Source: Flectonema sp. DT1601 | Lineage: Eukaryota; Euglenozoa; Diplonemea; Diplonemida; Diplonemidae | Length of the DNA stretch: 64,000 nucleotides | Assembly: GCA_964019425.1 (NCBI GenBank) | Contig: OZ025787.1 | Location: 806,001-870,000, forward strand | Reading direction: 5' to 3' | In this document: positions 43,927 to 54,600 of the stretch, piece by piece | Layout of the letters: each line of letters starts with the position of its first letter | Position numbering within the stretch: position 1 is the first letter of the stretch | Notes under the pieces: model-generated | Told to the model about the DNA's origin: nothing | Databases searched by the model: none | The model's input: the letters and a program-made list of their open reading frames with translations, nothing else | Made by a program: the position numbers and the translations under genes

Positions 43927-44502
43927 ACAACTGTTCTGTATCATAACATAAACGATAATTTAACTACGGTGATGCTTACCTCTATTCTCTCATCATCAGT
44001 ATGGTGTAGAGAGAGTGACGAATGCTACCGTATATTACAGTCATGTCACATTTATCGAGAGAGAGAGAGAGCTGGAAAATATTCAAAAGATTATCGCAAG
44101 AAATAATTAGAATAATAAAAATCAGAGTTGACTTGAAAAGAGGGAGGTAAAATGTATAGTTTTGAGGTGAAAAAAAACGTCATGGAGTTAGCTTGCGTTG
44201 CTAAGCATGTCCCTTTTTTTTTTCTTTTTTTTTAAAAAAAATAACATAAATATGTACTTTTTGAAAATAAACAAAAAGGGTAATAGAGAACAAGAGAGAA
44301 AAAAAAAAAGAATTATTTAATTATAAATAATTAACGCAAGCAATGCGGTTTTGTCAGTAAAGACAATTAAACCTTTTACAGAACAACACCTGTTACAAGA
44401 TACTGTCAGGGATGTCATTTGGGGGTGTGTGATAATAGGCGGTATAGGTAGGAGGATAGTTGTTATTAGTTGCATCGTGAAGATTGTTTCAGTCTAATTA
44501 CC

Positions 44503-47500
44503 CTACACACGAACATTTATAATTCCTTCATCGCTGGCGCTTCCGAGTGATTCCAGCGACTCGACGTTCGGAAGTCTTGGTGGAGCTTCCACACTTCTGC
44601 GGGGTCGGCTGACGCGGGCACTCTTAACCCCACTTGATCGTCGAATGCCTGTCAAAGACCGACTCCTTCCAGCCGGAGATGGAAATATTTCTTCATCAGG
44701 AAACCCAATAGACGTATTAATAACAGGTGGCCCTCGTCGAGACTTGCCTGTTGAGACATGCGGTGATGACAGCGGGTTTTCTCGCTGACCAAATGCGATG
44801 CTTCCTTTTCTTCGACCTGAAATAGATCCTCTCTTGGGTACTTCATTACCATCATCAGATATTATAGTCCCTAATGATCCTATTGGAAGTGATCCTCTAG
44901 AATGAATAGAATCACTAAAGTCCATCGCTGTGATTGATGCCTTCTTTCTAACTACTGGTGGTATGTAGGGAGAATCTCCACTGCTTTCCGAAAGTATGTC
45001 TTGAGGTCTGCTTGAGATTCCTGAAAAGGATTCGAGTGTCTTTGATGTTTCAGTTTGCGTTTGATTAATATGAACATCAGTAGTATTTTGATTAGAAGTT
45101 AAATCAACTCTATGAAGTGGATTAGTAGAAGCTGATGGTGGTTCTATCGATGATTTCCTTTCACAAAGCGGTGTCAGTATAGTACCTTCTTCGTCTTCAG
45201 CTAAGAGTTGAAGAGTTGCTAATTTCTGCATCCGAGCTCGTCTACCAGTTGCTAAGATGTAGATATCTGAAATAATGTCAGCAGCAGTCTTAATTAAAAT
45301 ACTAAAGAAAATAATTTCAAACAATATATCAGCCAATTCAAATAACCACATTTGCTTAAACCTGAAAGCAAAACCAGCGCTCTGCAAGAAGAGACCAGCT
45401 GCGACCAACGCATTGAAAGCGGGGAAAAAGCATAAATCGAGGCGTCTAACATACGGACGTGCATATAAGTCGCTTATTGCTAAAACTGTAAAAACACCTC
45501 CGCTTGCTCCTCGCAGTCTAGCACAGCTTTCTAAAGTATCAGGCAACTGACTCGTCAGTAATGATGAAATAAACAAACAGACAATACTACAAAGTGTGTG
45601 AGTTACGTTCTGCTGTTTGAAAGGTTTCAACATGCATGTCCATTGCTCATACAACAGCGGGTGATTCCTTCTTAAACTAACCCACTCACCAGGTCCTAAA
45701 AACATTAAAGAGGCTTTTGACTGATTACCAGGATCATCCATAAATATACAATGTTTTTTATTATAAACAATGTCTCTGATTATAACTATAATCTTCCAAG
45801 GGATAAAAACTCCGACCAACAAGGTAACCGAGAGTCCAATCATTATAAACCATATATTCGAACTATGAAAGAGTAATCTCAAACTTGAATGTAAGGTTCC
45901 CTGAAACAACATTAATAAAAGCATAATTGGGATAGATGGAAATCTCAGGTAGCCAAATGCGACTATTAGTGTTTCAGTTTTTAAAGACGAAGGTTGCATT
46001 TGGTGAACTACAACAGAAATGCTACCGATCAGAACAACTGTGACTCCGACTAGAAATAAATTTCCAACAACTGCTCCAAGAAATTGAGATTCAGAAATCA
46101 CCCACCTAGTTGGATGCATTGCGAATGGAATTTCTTGATTACCACAATCCAAAGAAAGAAGAACAAGCGCATGCATAGCTGAAGATGATACAGCACCCCC
46201 AGCAGCAAAGAAAGTTGCACCTAATTCTGAATTTAGTAAAACTTCTTCATAAGGTGATGCTTCCCCAACTAAAGCACCTTGCAGTACTACTGTACAATTA
46301 GCTTTGTCCCCATTTGAGTGGGAGACAGTGACGGTTACTGTTTGGTCTTTCAGTTGATCTTCATACGTCGGATTTCCAAAAAAAAATGTAATAAACTTTC
46401 CACAATTAAATGACAGCAGGGTGGAACAATGCTTCTCTCTAGTTTCCATTCGTTGTATCTCCGTGCCAACTGTGTTCCAAACTACGATGTTGTAATCTGA
46501 GAACTGCGTAGTAGAGTTCTCCCTATGTTTAATATCAATAGCTACTGACACACCCCTTATTGAAGTACCTTTTGTAGTGTCAGGACATTGTAATGATAAC
46601 ACCATATCAGGTGGTGGTGCATTTGTGACTGCAGCCCCTAACCCAGGTACTCCTGTTGGTGCAGTCGATTGGAATCCACCGATCCCTGTTGTCGGAGCTG
46701 TAGATGTCAGGGGTATCAGAGTTGGTACTCGTGGAATGGTTGTAGGAAGTGCCACTGGTGCAAGTGTTGGTAAAGAAGCTGGAGAAGCAGTTGGTGATAT
46801 CGAAGTTATTATGGGAACTGGTGTAGGTATCGAAGTTGGAATTGCTGCGAGTGGCGCAGGAACCAGGGACGGAGGAACTTGTGTTGGAAGTGTCGGTGGT
46901 GCCAGAGTAGGAGGTAATGGTGTAAGTGGTGCACTTGGTGTGAGTGTTGGTATCACCGTTGGCGCAGGTGCTGGAGTTGGTACTGAAGTCGGTGCAAGGG
47001 TTGGTGTTGTTGTTGGTGGTGCCGGCGGTGCTGGGGTTGGTACTGAAGTTGGTGAAACGGTCGGTATCGCTGCAGGTGTCGGAGTTGGTATTAAAGTCGG
47101 TGCAAGGGTCGGTATCGCTGTTAGTGGTGCAGGTGCTGGGGTTGGTACTGAAGTTGGTGTAAGGGTCGGTATCGCTGTTAGTGGTGCAGGTGCTGGGGTT
47201 GGTACTGAGGTTGGTGTAAGGGTCGGTATCGCTGTTAGTGGTGCAGGTGCTGGGGTTGGTACTGAGGTTGGTGTAAGTGTCGGTATCGCTGTTGGTGATG
47301 CCGTCGGTGATAGAGTTGGTACTGAAGTCGGTGCAAGGGTCGGTATCGCTGTTAGTGGTGCAGGTGCTGGGGTTGGTACTGAGGTTGGTGTAAGGGTCGG
47401 TATCGCTGTTGGCGGTGCAGGTGCTGGTGTTGGCACTGAAGTCGGTGTAAGGGTCGGTATCGCTGTTGGAAGCGCAGTTGGAGGTGCTGGTGTTGGTACC

Positions 47501-49719
47501 GAAGTCGGTGTAAGGGTCGGTATCGCTGTTGGAAGAGCAGTCGGTGCCGGAGTTGGAGGTGCTGGTGTTGGTGGTATTGGAGTTGGCACTGCAGTTGGTA
47601 CAAGCGTCGGTGGTGCTGGTGTGGCAGGTGCTGGTGTTGGTGGTACAGGAGTCGGTACAAGTGTTGGAATCGCCGTTGGAGGTGAAGGGGTTGGGGGAGC
47701 TAGTGTTGGCGGTGCCGGTGTAGGATCAGGTGCCCTCCATATTCTCAATCCGTCGCCCAACCCGAACACAAAATTAGACGATGCCAAGATGTCATTAATA
47801 ACAACATTGGTATATACCTTAGTCCCATGTAATGACATCGCTGACGGAGTAGTCGCCGTAATTCCGAAGAGTGATGACCCACCACCAGCAGCTACGTTGT
47901 TTGATGAAGTCGTAATCTTTGATGCGCTACCACCAATATTGAACGTTGAAAAAGACGTTGGAGAACCAACATTCGAAATATCAACAGCCTGGACTCCAGA
48001 AGAACCGACTGCGACATATGCAACATCACTAGTAGGGCTAATGATGACATCTAAAGCATTACTCGTTGTAATAAGTGTAGACACTAAAACTGGTGCTGTT
48101 GAGCTCAATATGTTAATCAGATGAAGACCACCTGAACCACAAGCAAGATATAAGTGTGGAGTCAAGTCTTGTTTGTAGGCAATCGATCTGCAATCACCAC
48201 CGAGCGATAATGTTCCTACGGATTGCAGAGTTGTTGGGACCTGGACATCGATAATCATCAAACCGTCAGTACCCGCAGCAACATATAAATATTTCTCATC
48301 ATCTGATAGAAGAATATCTCCAATATTAGCCATCGAGAAGGTTGACAGCTGCACCGCTGTTTGTTGTTGTTGAATAGAAATTATGAGATGATAATGGTAT
48401 TCATTTTTATATAAAGGATACACAAGACATACTAGTGATAGAGTTCAGAACATAAATCCTTCCTGACTGGACTATAAAAACTACGTTAGCTGTCGGGGAA
48501 TAAGAAGCCATCTCAGCATTTGAAAATAAAATTGATAAAGTAGGATTTAGAACAGTACTAGGTGATAATGTGTTGTAAACGTGTATTCCTGTGATCTGGT
48601 CAGTTGCAATGAGGTGATTTCCAGATGCTTTTTTTAGTGATACTCCGACAGAGACAGTTCGTAGTCCATTTCCTAGTTGAGGATTATCCGGTGTTGAAAT
48701 ATCAACAACCGCAAGACCCCCCCTGTTATCAGCAACGTATACTTTACTACCTATCAACACTAAGTGTTTTGCATCATCCAGTAGTATTGAGCTACCAACC
48801 TCTGTTGGAGTTGCTGTTTTTTTTTTTTTTTTTTTTTAATGTTTTTTTTTTTTTTTTTCTTCTCTATAATAACCACGAATAAAAACACACCTAACACCGA
48901 CATGTTAAGGACTGATAGTTTGTTACCATTTGCGACATAGGCGTATCCTCCAGAATGTACAGCATACTCGGCAGCTGAAGAAAAGCTTCCAAGATGTACA
49001 GGAGAAGATGGATTGTTAATATCAATCACATGTAGTCCCGAAGTAACAGACGCATATAACACTTCCTGAAGAGACGACGACAGAGAAATTGAGAATCCAC
49101 TTCCTATGAATGTCACTGTTGATAAATTAACAACAGCGCTTGGGATAGTAACATCGATAATCTTTAATCCGTCTGTTGTACTACAGAATGCAATGTTATT
49201 ATTGTTAACCACAACATCTTCTATGTCGTAGCTTGGTTGATCGAATCGTGATAGTAGAGAAGGTGATAATCGTGAACTCCAATCTACAATTTCTAAACCC
49301 TCACTTCCAACACAAATATAAAGAGTACTTCCTCTCATAAAAAGAGACAGAACTATTCCACCTGACACACTTGTTGTGTATGACGCAATTAGGTTTGGAG
49401 AACTTGGGTTAGAAACATCGATTAGCATAACAACAAAATCAATACTGAGATACACATCTGTTCCAACAGCTACTATCCCAGTCACATTTTTATCAAAACT
49501 AATATCATATTTAGATACCATAATTGGATCACCAGTAACATCTATGACATGTAACCCGCACCGAGTTCCAACATAAACATGAGTCCCTGTTAAGCTCTTA
49601 GTAACATGACTATACTCCCCTCCAAGGCAGCTCTCTTCAATTAAACCTCCCTCAACAGGTTTAAACCATATTATGTAGATAGTGAGTAATAGCCTCAAAG
49701 AAGACCAACATCCTTCCAT
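44503..49719 (-). CDS. Surface protein: LVIVD propeller, Pro-rich stalk, multi-helix membrane region (3 exons)
   Basis: Exons 49719-48891, 48801-48433 and 48356-44503 join in phase 1 at both introns into one frame of 1,684 codons. The start MEGCWSSLRLLLTIYIIWFK is a signal peptide; an acceptor (TTTTCATTGCAG) lies upstream and no ATG precedes it. Residues about 35-520 are LVIVD-type propeller repeats (GLHVIDVTGDP, GLKIIDVTIPS, GLAVVDISTPDNPQ, GLMIIDVQVP). Residues about 610-990 are a Pro/Thr/Ala stalk with a recurrent 20-residue unit (TAIPTLTPTSVPTPAPAP). A Cys-containing domain (residues about 1000-1130) leads to some six or seven membrane helices (about 1160-1490), then a Ser/Arg-rich cytoplasmic tail. 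The architecture recalls large surface proteins of free-living protists. No specific ligand or family beyond LVIVD is claimed. Confidence 0.8.
46640..47735 (-). repeat. Coding minisatellite for the Pro/Thr/Ala stalk
   Basis: A degenerate tandem repeat with a best unit of about 60 bp (20 residues) in its central part, inside exon 3 of the surface protein gene. The most uniform units lie at about 47080-47530. Confidence 0.75.
48357..48432 (-). other. Intron 2 of the LVIVD surface protein gene (76 nt)
   Basis: Starts GTATGT, ends ACAACAAACAG, phase 1. Confidence 0.75.
48802..48890 (-). other. Intron 1 of the LVIVD surface protein gene (89 nt)
   Basis: Starts GTGTGT, has two long A runs, ends CCAACAG, phase 1. 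Without it the LVIVD repeats break. Confidence 0.7.
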
Positions 49720-49755
49720 GTGCCAGGGAGAATTGGAGTGGGAGGGGAGGAAAAA

Positions 49756-49777
49756 CTGCAATGAAAATAATAATAAT
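49756..49777 (-). promoter_or_regulatory. Putative splice acceptor upstream of the LVIVD surface protein start
   Basis: ATTATTATTTTCATTGCAG on the minus strand, about 36 nt upstream of the ATG. Confidence 0.5.
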
Positions 49778-49962
49778 AGAAGGTAGCAATACCCTACTCA
49801 GTCTGAATATGAATACCAGCTGTTGATCTCCACCTCTGCTACAATAACATGGCGGATGAGACAGGTCTTGTCCCCGGGAGGGGAAAGACTGACAATTTTG
49901 TGTAAATGAAATATAAATGGTGTTCTTCTTATTAAGTTCCTCATAACTATCGAAGAGATACT

Positions 49963-50904
49963 TTAATCAAAATAATCATCAGAATCAGTTGCTTCTCCGT
50001 CACTCTCAGCATCCTCAGCCATGCTACTAATAGTTGCTGGCGTTGCGGGTTCTTTGTTTGCTATTTGTGGTGAATCTAATTTCGAACTTTGAAGTGAAAC
50101 ACTGCTGGGACTCTTACTAGTGACAGTGCTGTTCTTTGAGATTAACTTTTGTGCTTTCCGCTCTCGTCTGGTTTCCACTCTCTTAAGTTTACCATCTTCC
50201 TTAGTAGTGTCGAGTAATTCAACAGATGCTATAATTCCTTCCTCAATCTCATATAATTCCTCTCTAGTTGCAGTCAGGTAAGGAGTAACAATATTGCCAG
50301 GCGAGGGTTTATATGAAATCTTGTCAACTGATGATGATCGTCGGGTATTTAATAAAGTTGAGACTCTTCTCAGACGTCCAAAGACCTCTCGTGGATCACA
50401 GTAGAATCCAAGGTCATATTTATTTGTTAAGAAAGCGTATATGAATTTTAGTCTCATTTGGTCAGCGGTTGTTTCCAAAGCCTCGAGTTCTTCTTCTTGC
50501 TTTTTGATGATTCCATCAAAAACTATTTCTGATTCTCGGAGGGTATCTGCGCGTTCTTCGAGAAGTTTTAAATCAGCCCTCTTTTCTTTTTCCTCAATGT
50601 CTTGTCGAATTGTTTGATTCTTTAAAGAACTGCTTAAGTCTACTAATGCTCTTTCTGCTTGTGCTAATTTCAATGCAGTTTCATGTAGTCGGGTTCGTTC
50701 TCGTTCGTATCTTGCTTTCATCTCCAATTCTTTTCTCTTTCCATCTGCTGCTCTCATTACTGTTGACTGAACAGTTCTGCCACTCATCCTTGTTGCTTCA
50801 CTTCTAGCCATTGAATCAGATTTACTGTAACTGGTAGTTCCAGTAACGACACTACTAAGTGTTTCAGCAACACTGTGGCTGTGCTCTTGTTTTCTCTTTC
50901 TCAT
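49963..50904 (-). CDS. Coiled-coil protein of unknown function
   Basis: A 313-residue single-exon protein. A basic, Ser/Thr-rich N-terminus (MRKRKQEHSHSVAET) precedes a helical coiled-coil stretch at about residues 55-155 (KELEMKARYERERTRLHETA, EERADTLRESEIVFDG). A compact, less repetitive part follows (LKFIYAFLTNKYDLGFYCDP, about 150-190), then a second short helix (REELYEIEEGIIASVELLD) and a Ser-rich, acidic C-terminus ending DSDDYFD. No family is recognised. It sits between two other coiled-coil or surface genes, and a cytoskeletal role is only a guess. Confidence 0.7.
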   Translation of the reverse strand: MRKRKQEHSHSVAETLSSVVTGTTSYSKSDSMARSEATRMSGRTVQSTVMRAADGKRKELEMKARYERERTRLHETALKLAQAERALVDLSSSLKNQTIRQDIEEKEKRADLKLLEERADTLRESEIVFDGIIKKQEEELEALETTADQMRLKFIYAFLTNKYDLGFYCDPREVFGRLRRVSTLLNTRRSSSVDKISYKPSPGNIVTPYLTATREELYEIEEGIIASVELLDTTKEDGKLKRVETRRERKAQKLISKNSTVTSKSPSSVSLQSSKLDSPQIANKEPATPATISSMAEDAESDGEATDSDDYFD

Positions 50905-51690
50905 ATTGTTTTAATCCCTTGTGTTAGTCTAACAAATGGATTATGAGACAAATAATTTTTATTTTATCTTATTTTATTATGTCGATAAGTTCTAATAACA
51001 ACTTACCATATCTCTATGTTGTTGTACTGTTTGAAGTGGTGTAGTTTATCATCGCGGAAACAACAGGAAAAAAAAATTCTTTTTTAAAAGAGAAATAAAG
51101 ACAAAGCTATTCTAACGAAGCGATTATAAGATCTAAACCTTTGGGGAGAGAGAGGGAATCAAAAGGAAAACGAAATGGGAAATGGAAAAGTTGCTGCCAC
51201 TCCTAAAGAAGAAGAAAAGACACCGATTAAATTTTGGGTGAATACATTCTAACTAAAACAAGGCTCCTAAAGAAACATTGCTGTCGGTCACAATAAAACA
51301 AGCTACACTACGAATATGCAAAGCGTAAAGAAAAGTAAAATTCACACATCAGATGTCTTGGTGTAGTAGTAGAAAACAGTCACTCTTACATACATACATA
51401 TATCAAAAGTGATTTAAGAAAAAAAATTGGAAGCCTTTTGAGAATTTGGAAGTCATTTCTAACACAGTCGAGAGAGAAAATAAAAAAAACACACAATTTT
51501 TTTATGAAAATTGAAACATAAAAAGGGGGAAAAGAGAAACAGTGCGTAAACATTTCACAACGCCGATGAACAGAGTCACGGGCATTTAAAAAAAAAGAAA
51601 AGATCTAACGTAACATAATAGGCAATCAAAACGAATATAAAAACAGGAAACAAATCCCTTTTTTTTTTTTTTTAAAAAACGGCAACCAAA
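50905..51690. other. Gene-free spacer
   Basis: Apart from A-rich DNA and an ACATACATACATA run near 51391 I see nothing here. Confidence 0.4.
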
Positions 51691-54600
51691 CTAAACTCCA
51701 CCTTGCCTCCATGCAGCCTTTGCGCTCCTGGAACGAAGATACTTTGGAACCTCATCGTCGGTCTTCTCTCTGAGATGTTTCTTACTGAGATCAGAGACGT
51801 GTGTCATCACAGACTGGAAGGATTCACCACCGCCACGGGAAGTAGCAGATGGTGATTTTGATTTCCTGCTAGACGATGATGTAAAGGAGCGAGTATTATG
51901 AAGTTTCTCAGTTATCTGTTGAGGTATTGTCGATCTACCTTCTTGACGAAGAGCTGAGGCAGAAGACGGAAGAGATGACAATGACGCGTCATCAGCAACA
52001 TCTGATCCCACTGATCCCGACACTCCCCGAGGAGTAATAAACGAACCCCCAACTGGAGTAGTTGGAGGTGTGTCGTGAATATCTGACGTCAGAGCACTTG
52101 ATAAAACTTGCATTCGAGATTTCAGTGTTTTTATTTGACGAGATTGCTGGGTCATTATGAGATCTTTTTCACGAACTCGAGCATTCAACTGACGATTACG
52201 AGAACGTTCTGTTGAGATCGCCTCTTCTGCCGCACGAAGTAATCGCTTTGTTGATAATGAAATGGGTTCCCCAATAGAACTCAAACTACAATCATCTGTC
52301 GATTGAAAGTCATCAGCAATCGTATCAGGAGAACGTTCTGATAGTAATCCTTCTAAGTCACCTGTGGAGTAGTTGAAATCACTGTTGTGAAGTAGTTGAT
52401 ATTCTAACTGTCTTCTTGGAGCTGTTTCCTTTTCCTTTATCGTCAGCTCACTTGTTTCTAAGAGACTGTTCTCTGCTGAACGAAGGCTCTTCAACTCCTC
52501 AACTACATCATCCCTCTCCTTCTGAACAGTTTCAAGTTCCATTTTCCCCTCTTCATGTTGACATCTAATTGTTTGTAATTCTGTGATGGTGTGCTGTCTT
52601 TCTTTTTCGTAAGATTTTAGTTTCTTTTGTAGACAGTCTTGGTCTTTTATTGATTGTTGGAGGAGTCGCATTTCACTGTCGCGCTGTTTGATTACTTTTT
52701 TAAGATTTCGCAAATCAGTTCGAAGGTCCTCAGCTTCATCGGAATAATCAGATTCGTTGTTTTGTTGTTTTATCTGAAGAGCTTCCAGCTGCGATGAAAT
52801 TATTTTATTTTGTGACTCTAAGTGAGTTACTTCATTCTCTCTCTCGTTTGCTAATTTTTTAAGTTGCGTCTGCATGTTGTAAACGTCTTCTTCTAACCTT
52901 TCAATCTCATCTTGTTTATCTGTGTTGTTTGTCACTGCTTCAAGTTGTTGATGTAGTTGATTGTTAGTTTCATTTTCACTGTCTAAAGCAGTTTGAAGTT
53001 TTCTACAATCAGATCGTAATCTTGCAATGTGTTGTTGGCTGTCTCTCGTTAAGACGCTGATGTTGTTTTGAAGTTGTTCATTTTGTTGATTGAGAGCATT
53101 CTTATTTGATTGGAGTTCAGAGAGTTGAGTTTGATATTCTGATAAATCGTTTTGTGATATCACTTGTTTGAGATCTGCTGACTTTGACTTTTCAGTTGTA
53201 AGTTCCTTCTCAAGCATTCGACAATCAGTTCTAAGTTCATTAACTTGTTCGTGTAGTGATGCAGTTTCTGTATTGTTTTCTGCGTTATGAATTTCTTTTA
53301 TTCTTGACAGCTGCAATCGAAGATCATCAGCCTCTGAAGACAAAGTTTTATTTTGATTAACAACACCTTCCATTGACTTATTATGGATATCAGTTATTTG
53401 TTGAACGTGAGATTGTAACTTCTCTACTTCATCTGTTTGCGTGTTGAATCTATTTTTGAGATCGCTCTTCTCTTGTTTGATCCATTTCCGTTCTGTCTGT
53501 AGATCTAATATCTCCCTTTGATTTGTTTTAATTATTTCATTTAATTGAAGAATCTCAGACTTTGATTCCGAGGAATGCGTTGGTAAAAGGTCCTTTAAAG
53601 AACTAACCTCAGCTGCTAGGTAGTCTCGTTCATCTTTTATGGAACGAGTCTCTTCTTGAATATATGTTTCTGCCTTTTCGAGCTGTCTTGTTAGATCTTT
53701 AACATCCCGTAACAGGTCATCCCGTTCTCGTAATAGAGATGCAGATTTTTGTGGTGTTCTTTGAAGTCTTTCACTTTGAAGTATCCTTTCCAATTTATCA
53801 TTATCTCTTTTAACCATTTGGAGTTCCTCTTTTATTCTCTTAGTGGTTTTATCCATGTCAGATATTTCACATTGCAAGCACTCTTTTTCTTCAACAGCTA
53901 ACTCACCCTTAGCGACTTGTATTGTTAACGACTCATGTGATGCTTTGAGTGTTTCATTTGCTTTGGTTTGAGTGTTGAGTAAGTCTTGTAGCTGTATCAC
54001 TTTTGATTCATTGTTGTTATCTATCTTATTGTGTAGTAGATCGCATTCTTTTTGAACATCAAACAACTCTTCTTTAAGACAATCTCGTTCTTCAATAGCA
54101 ATTTGTAATTCGTGTTGTTCATCAACGTTGTCAGATTGTAACTTTAACTTCAATTGGTCAATCTCACATTGAAGAGTATCAACGCGGTGATTACTTTCTT
54201 CTAAAGCAGATCGTAAATCATCAGCTTCCTTAACACTTGGATTGTGTTGGTGTGAACCATTTTGAAGTTGTTGATGTAATTCTAACTGTAAATGATTGAT
54301 TTCATATTCTAATCCTTCAGTGTGAAGAGTTTCTTCATCTAAAGCAGTCTGTAGGTTGGTAACTTGAATCTTGAAGTTCTCACATTCAGAAGTCATATTT
54401 TTCAATCCTAATTTTGTACTTGTGAGGTGTTGAGTTAGTTCACTGATTTCACTCTCCTGCTGTGATTTTGTTGTTGAATGCATTGCTTCCATTGACTCGA
54501 TCTGATGGCGTAAATCAGGATTCTCATGCGTCGTATTCTCAAGCTCTGTACGTATGGAATCGCGTTCTTCAGTGACGGATAGTATTTCTGATTGTAAGTT

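Larger units (their letters stand above)
40286..44502. other. Gene-free, repeat-rich stretch
   Basis: No gene is seen. It contains a direct repeat (42735/42926), dispersed repeat copy B (43228-43304), a short repeat pair (43451/43571), a near-perfect palindrome (43395-43424), a 10-bp hairpin (43903-43926), an A run followed by a G run (41281-41300), TAAA microsatellites near 43089 and a GA run near 44058. It may be decayed mobile DNA, but no element ORF or terminal repeat was found. Confidence 0.5.

Noticed and set aside
40286-44502. Intact mobile element in the repeat-rich gap
   Set aside because: No transposase or reverse-transcriptase frame, no paired terminal repeats and no clear target-site duplication were seen.
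46577-48124. 515-codon open frame on the plus strand rich in Gly and Val
   Set aside because: It is the mirror of the Pro/Thr/Ala minisatellite on the minus strand; the repeat's codon pattern keeps the opposite frame open. The minus-strand protein has domains and introns that fit, this one has none.
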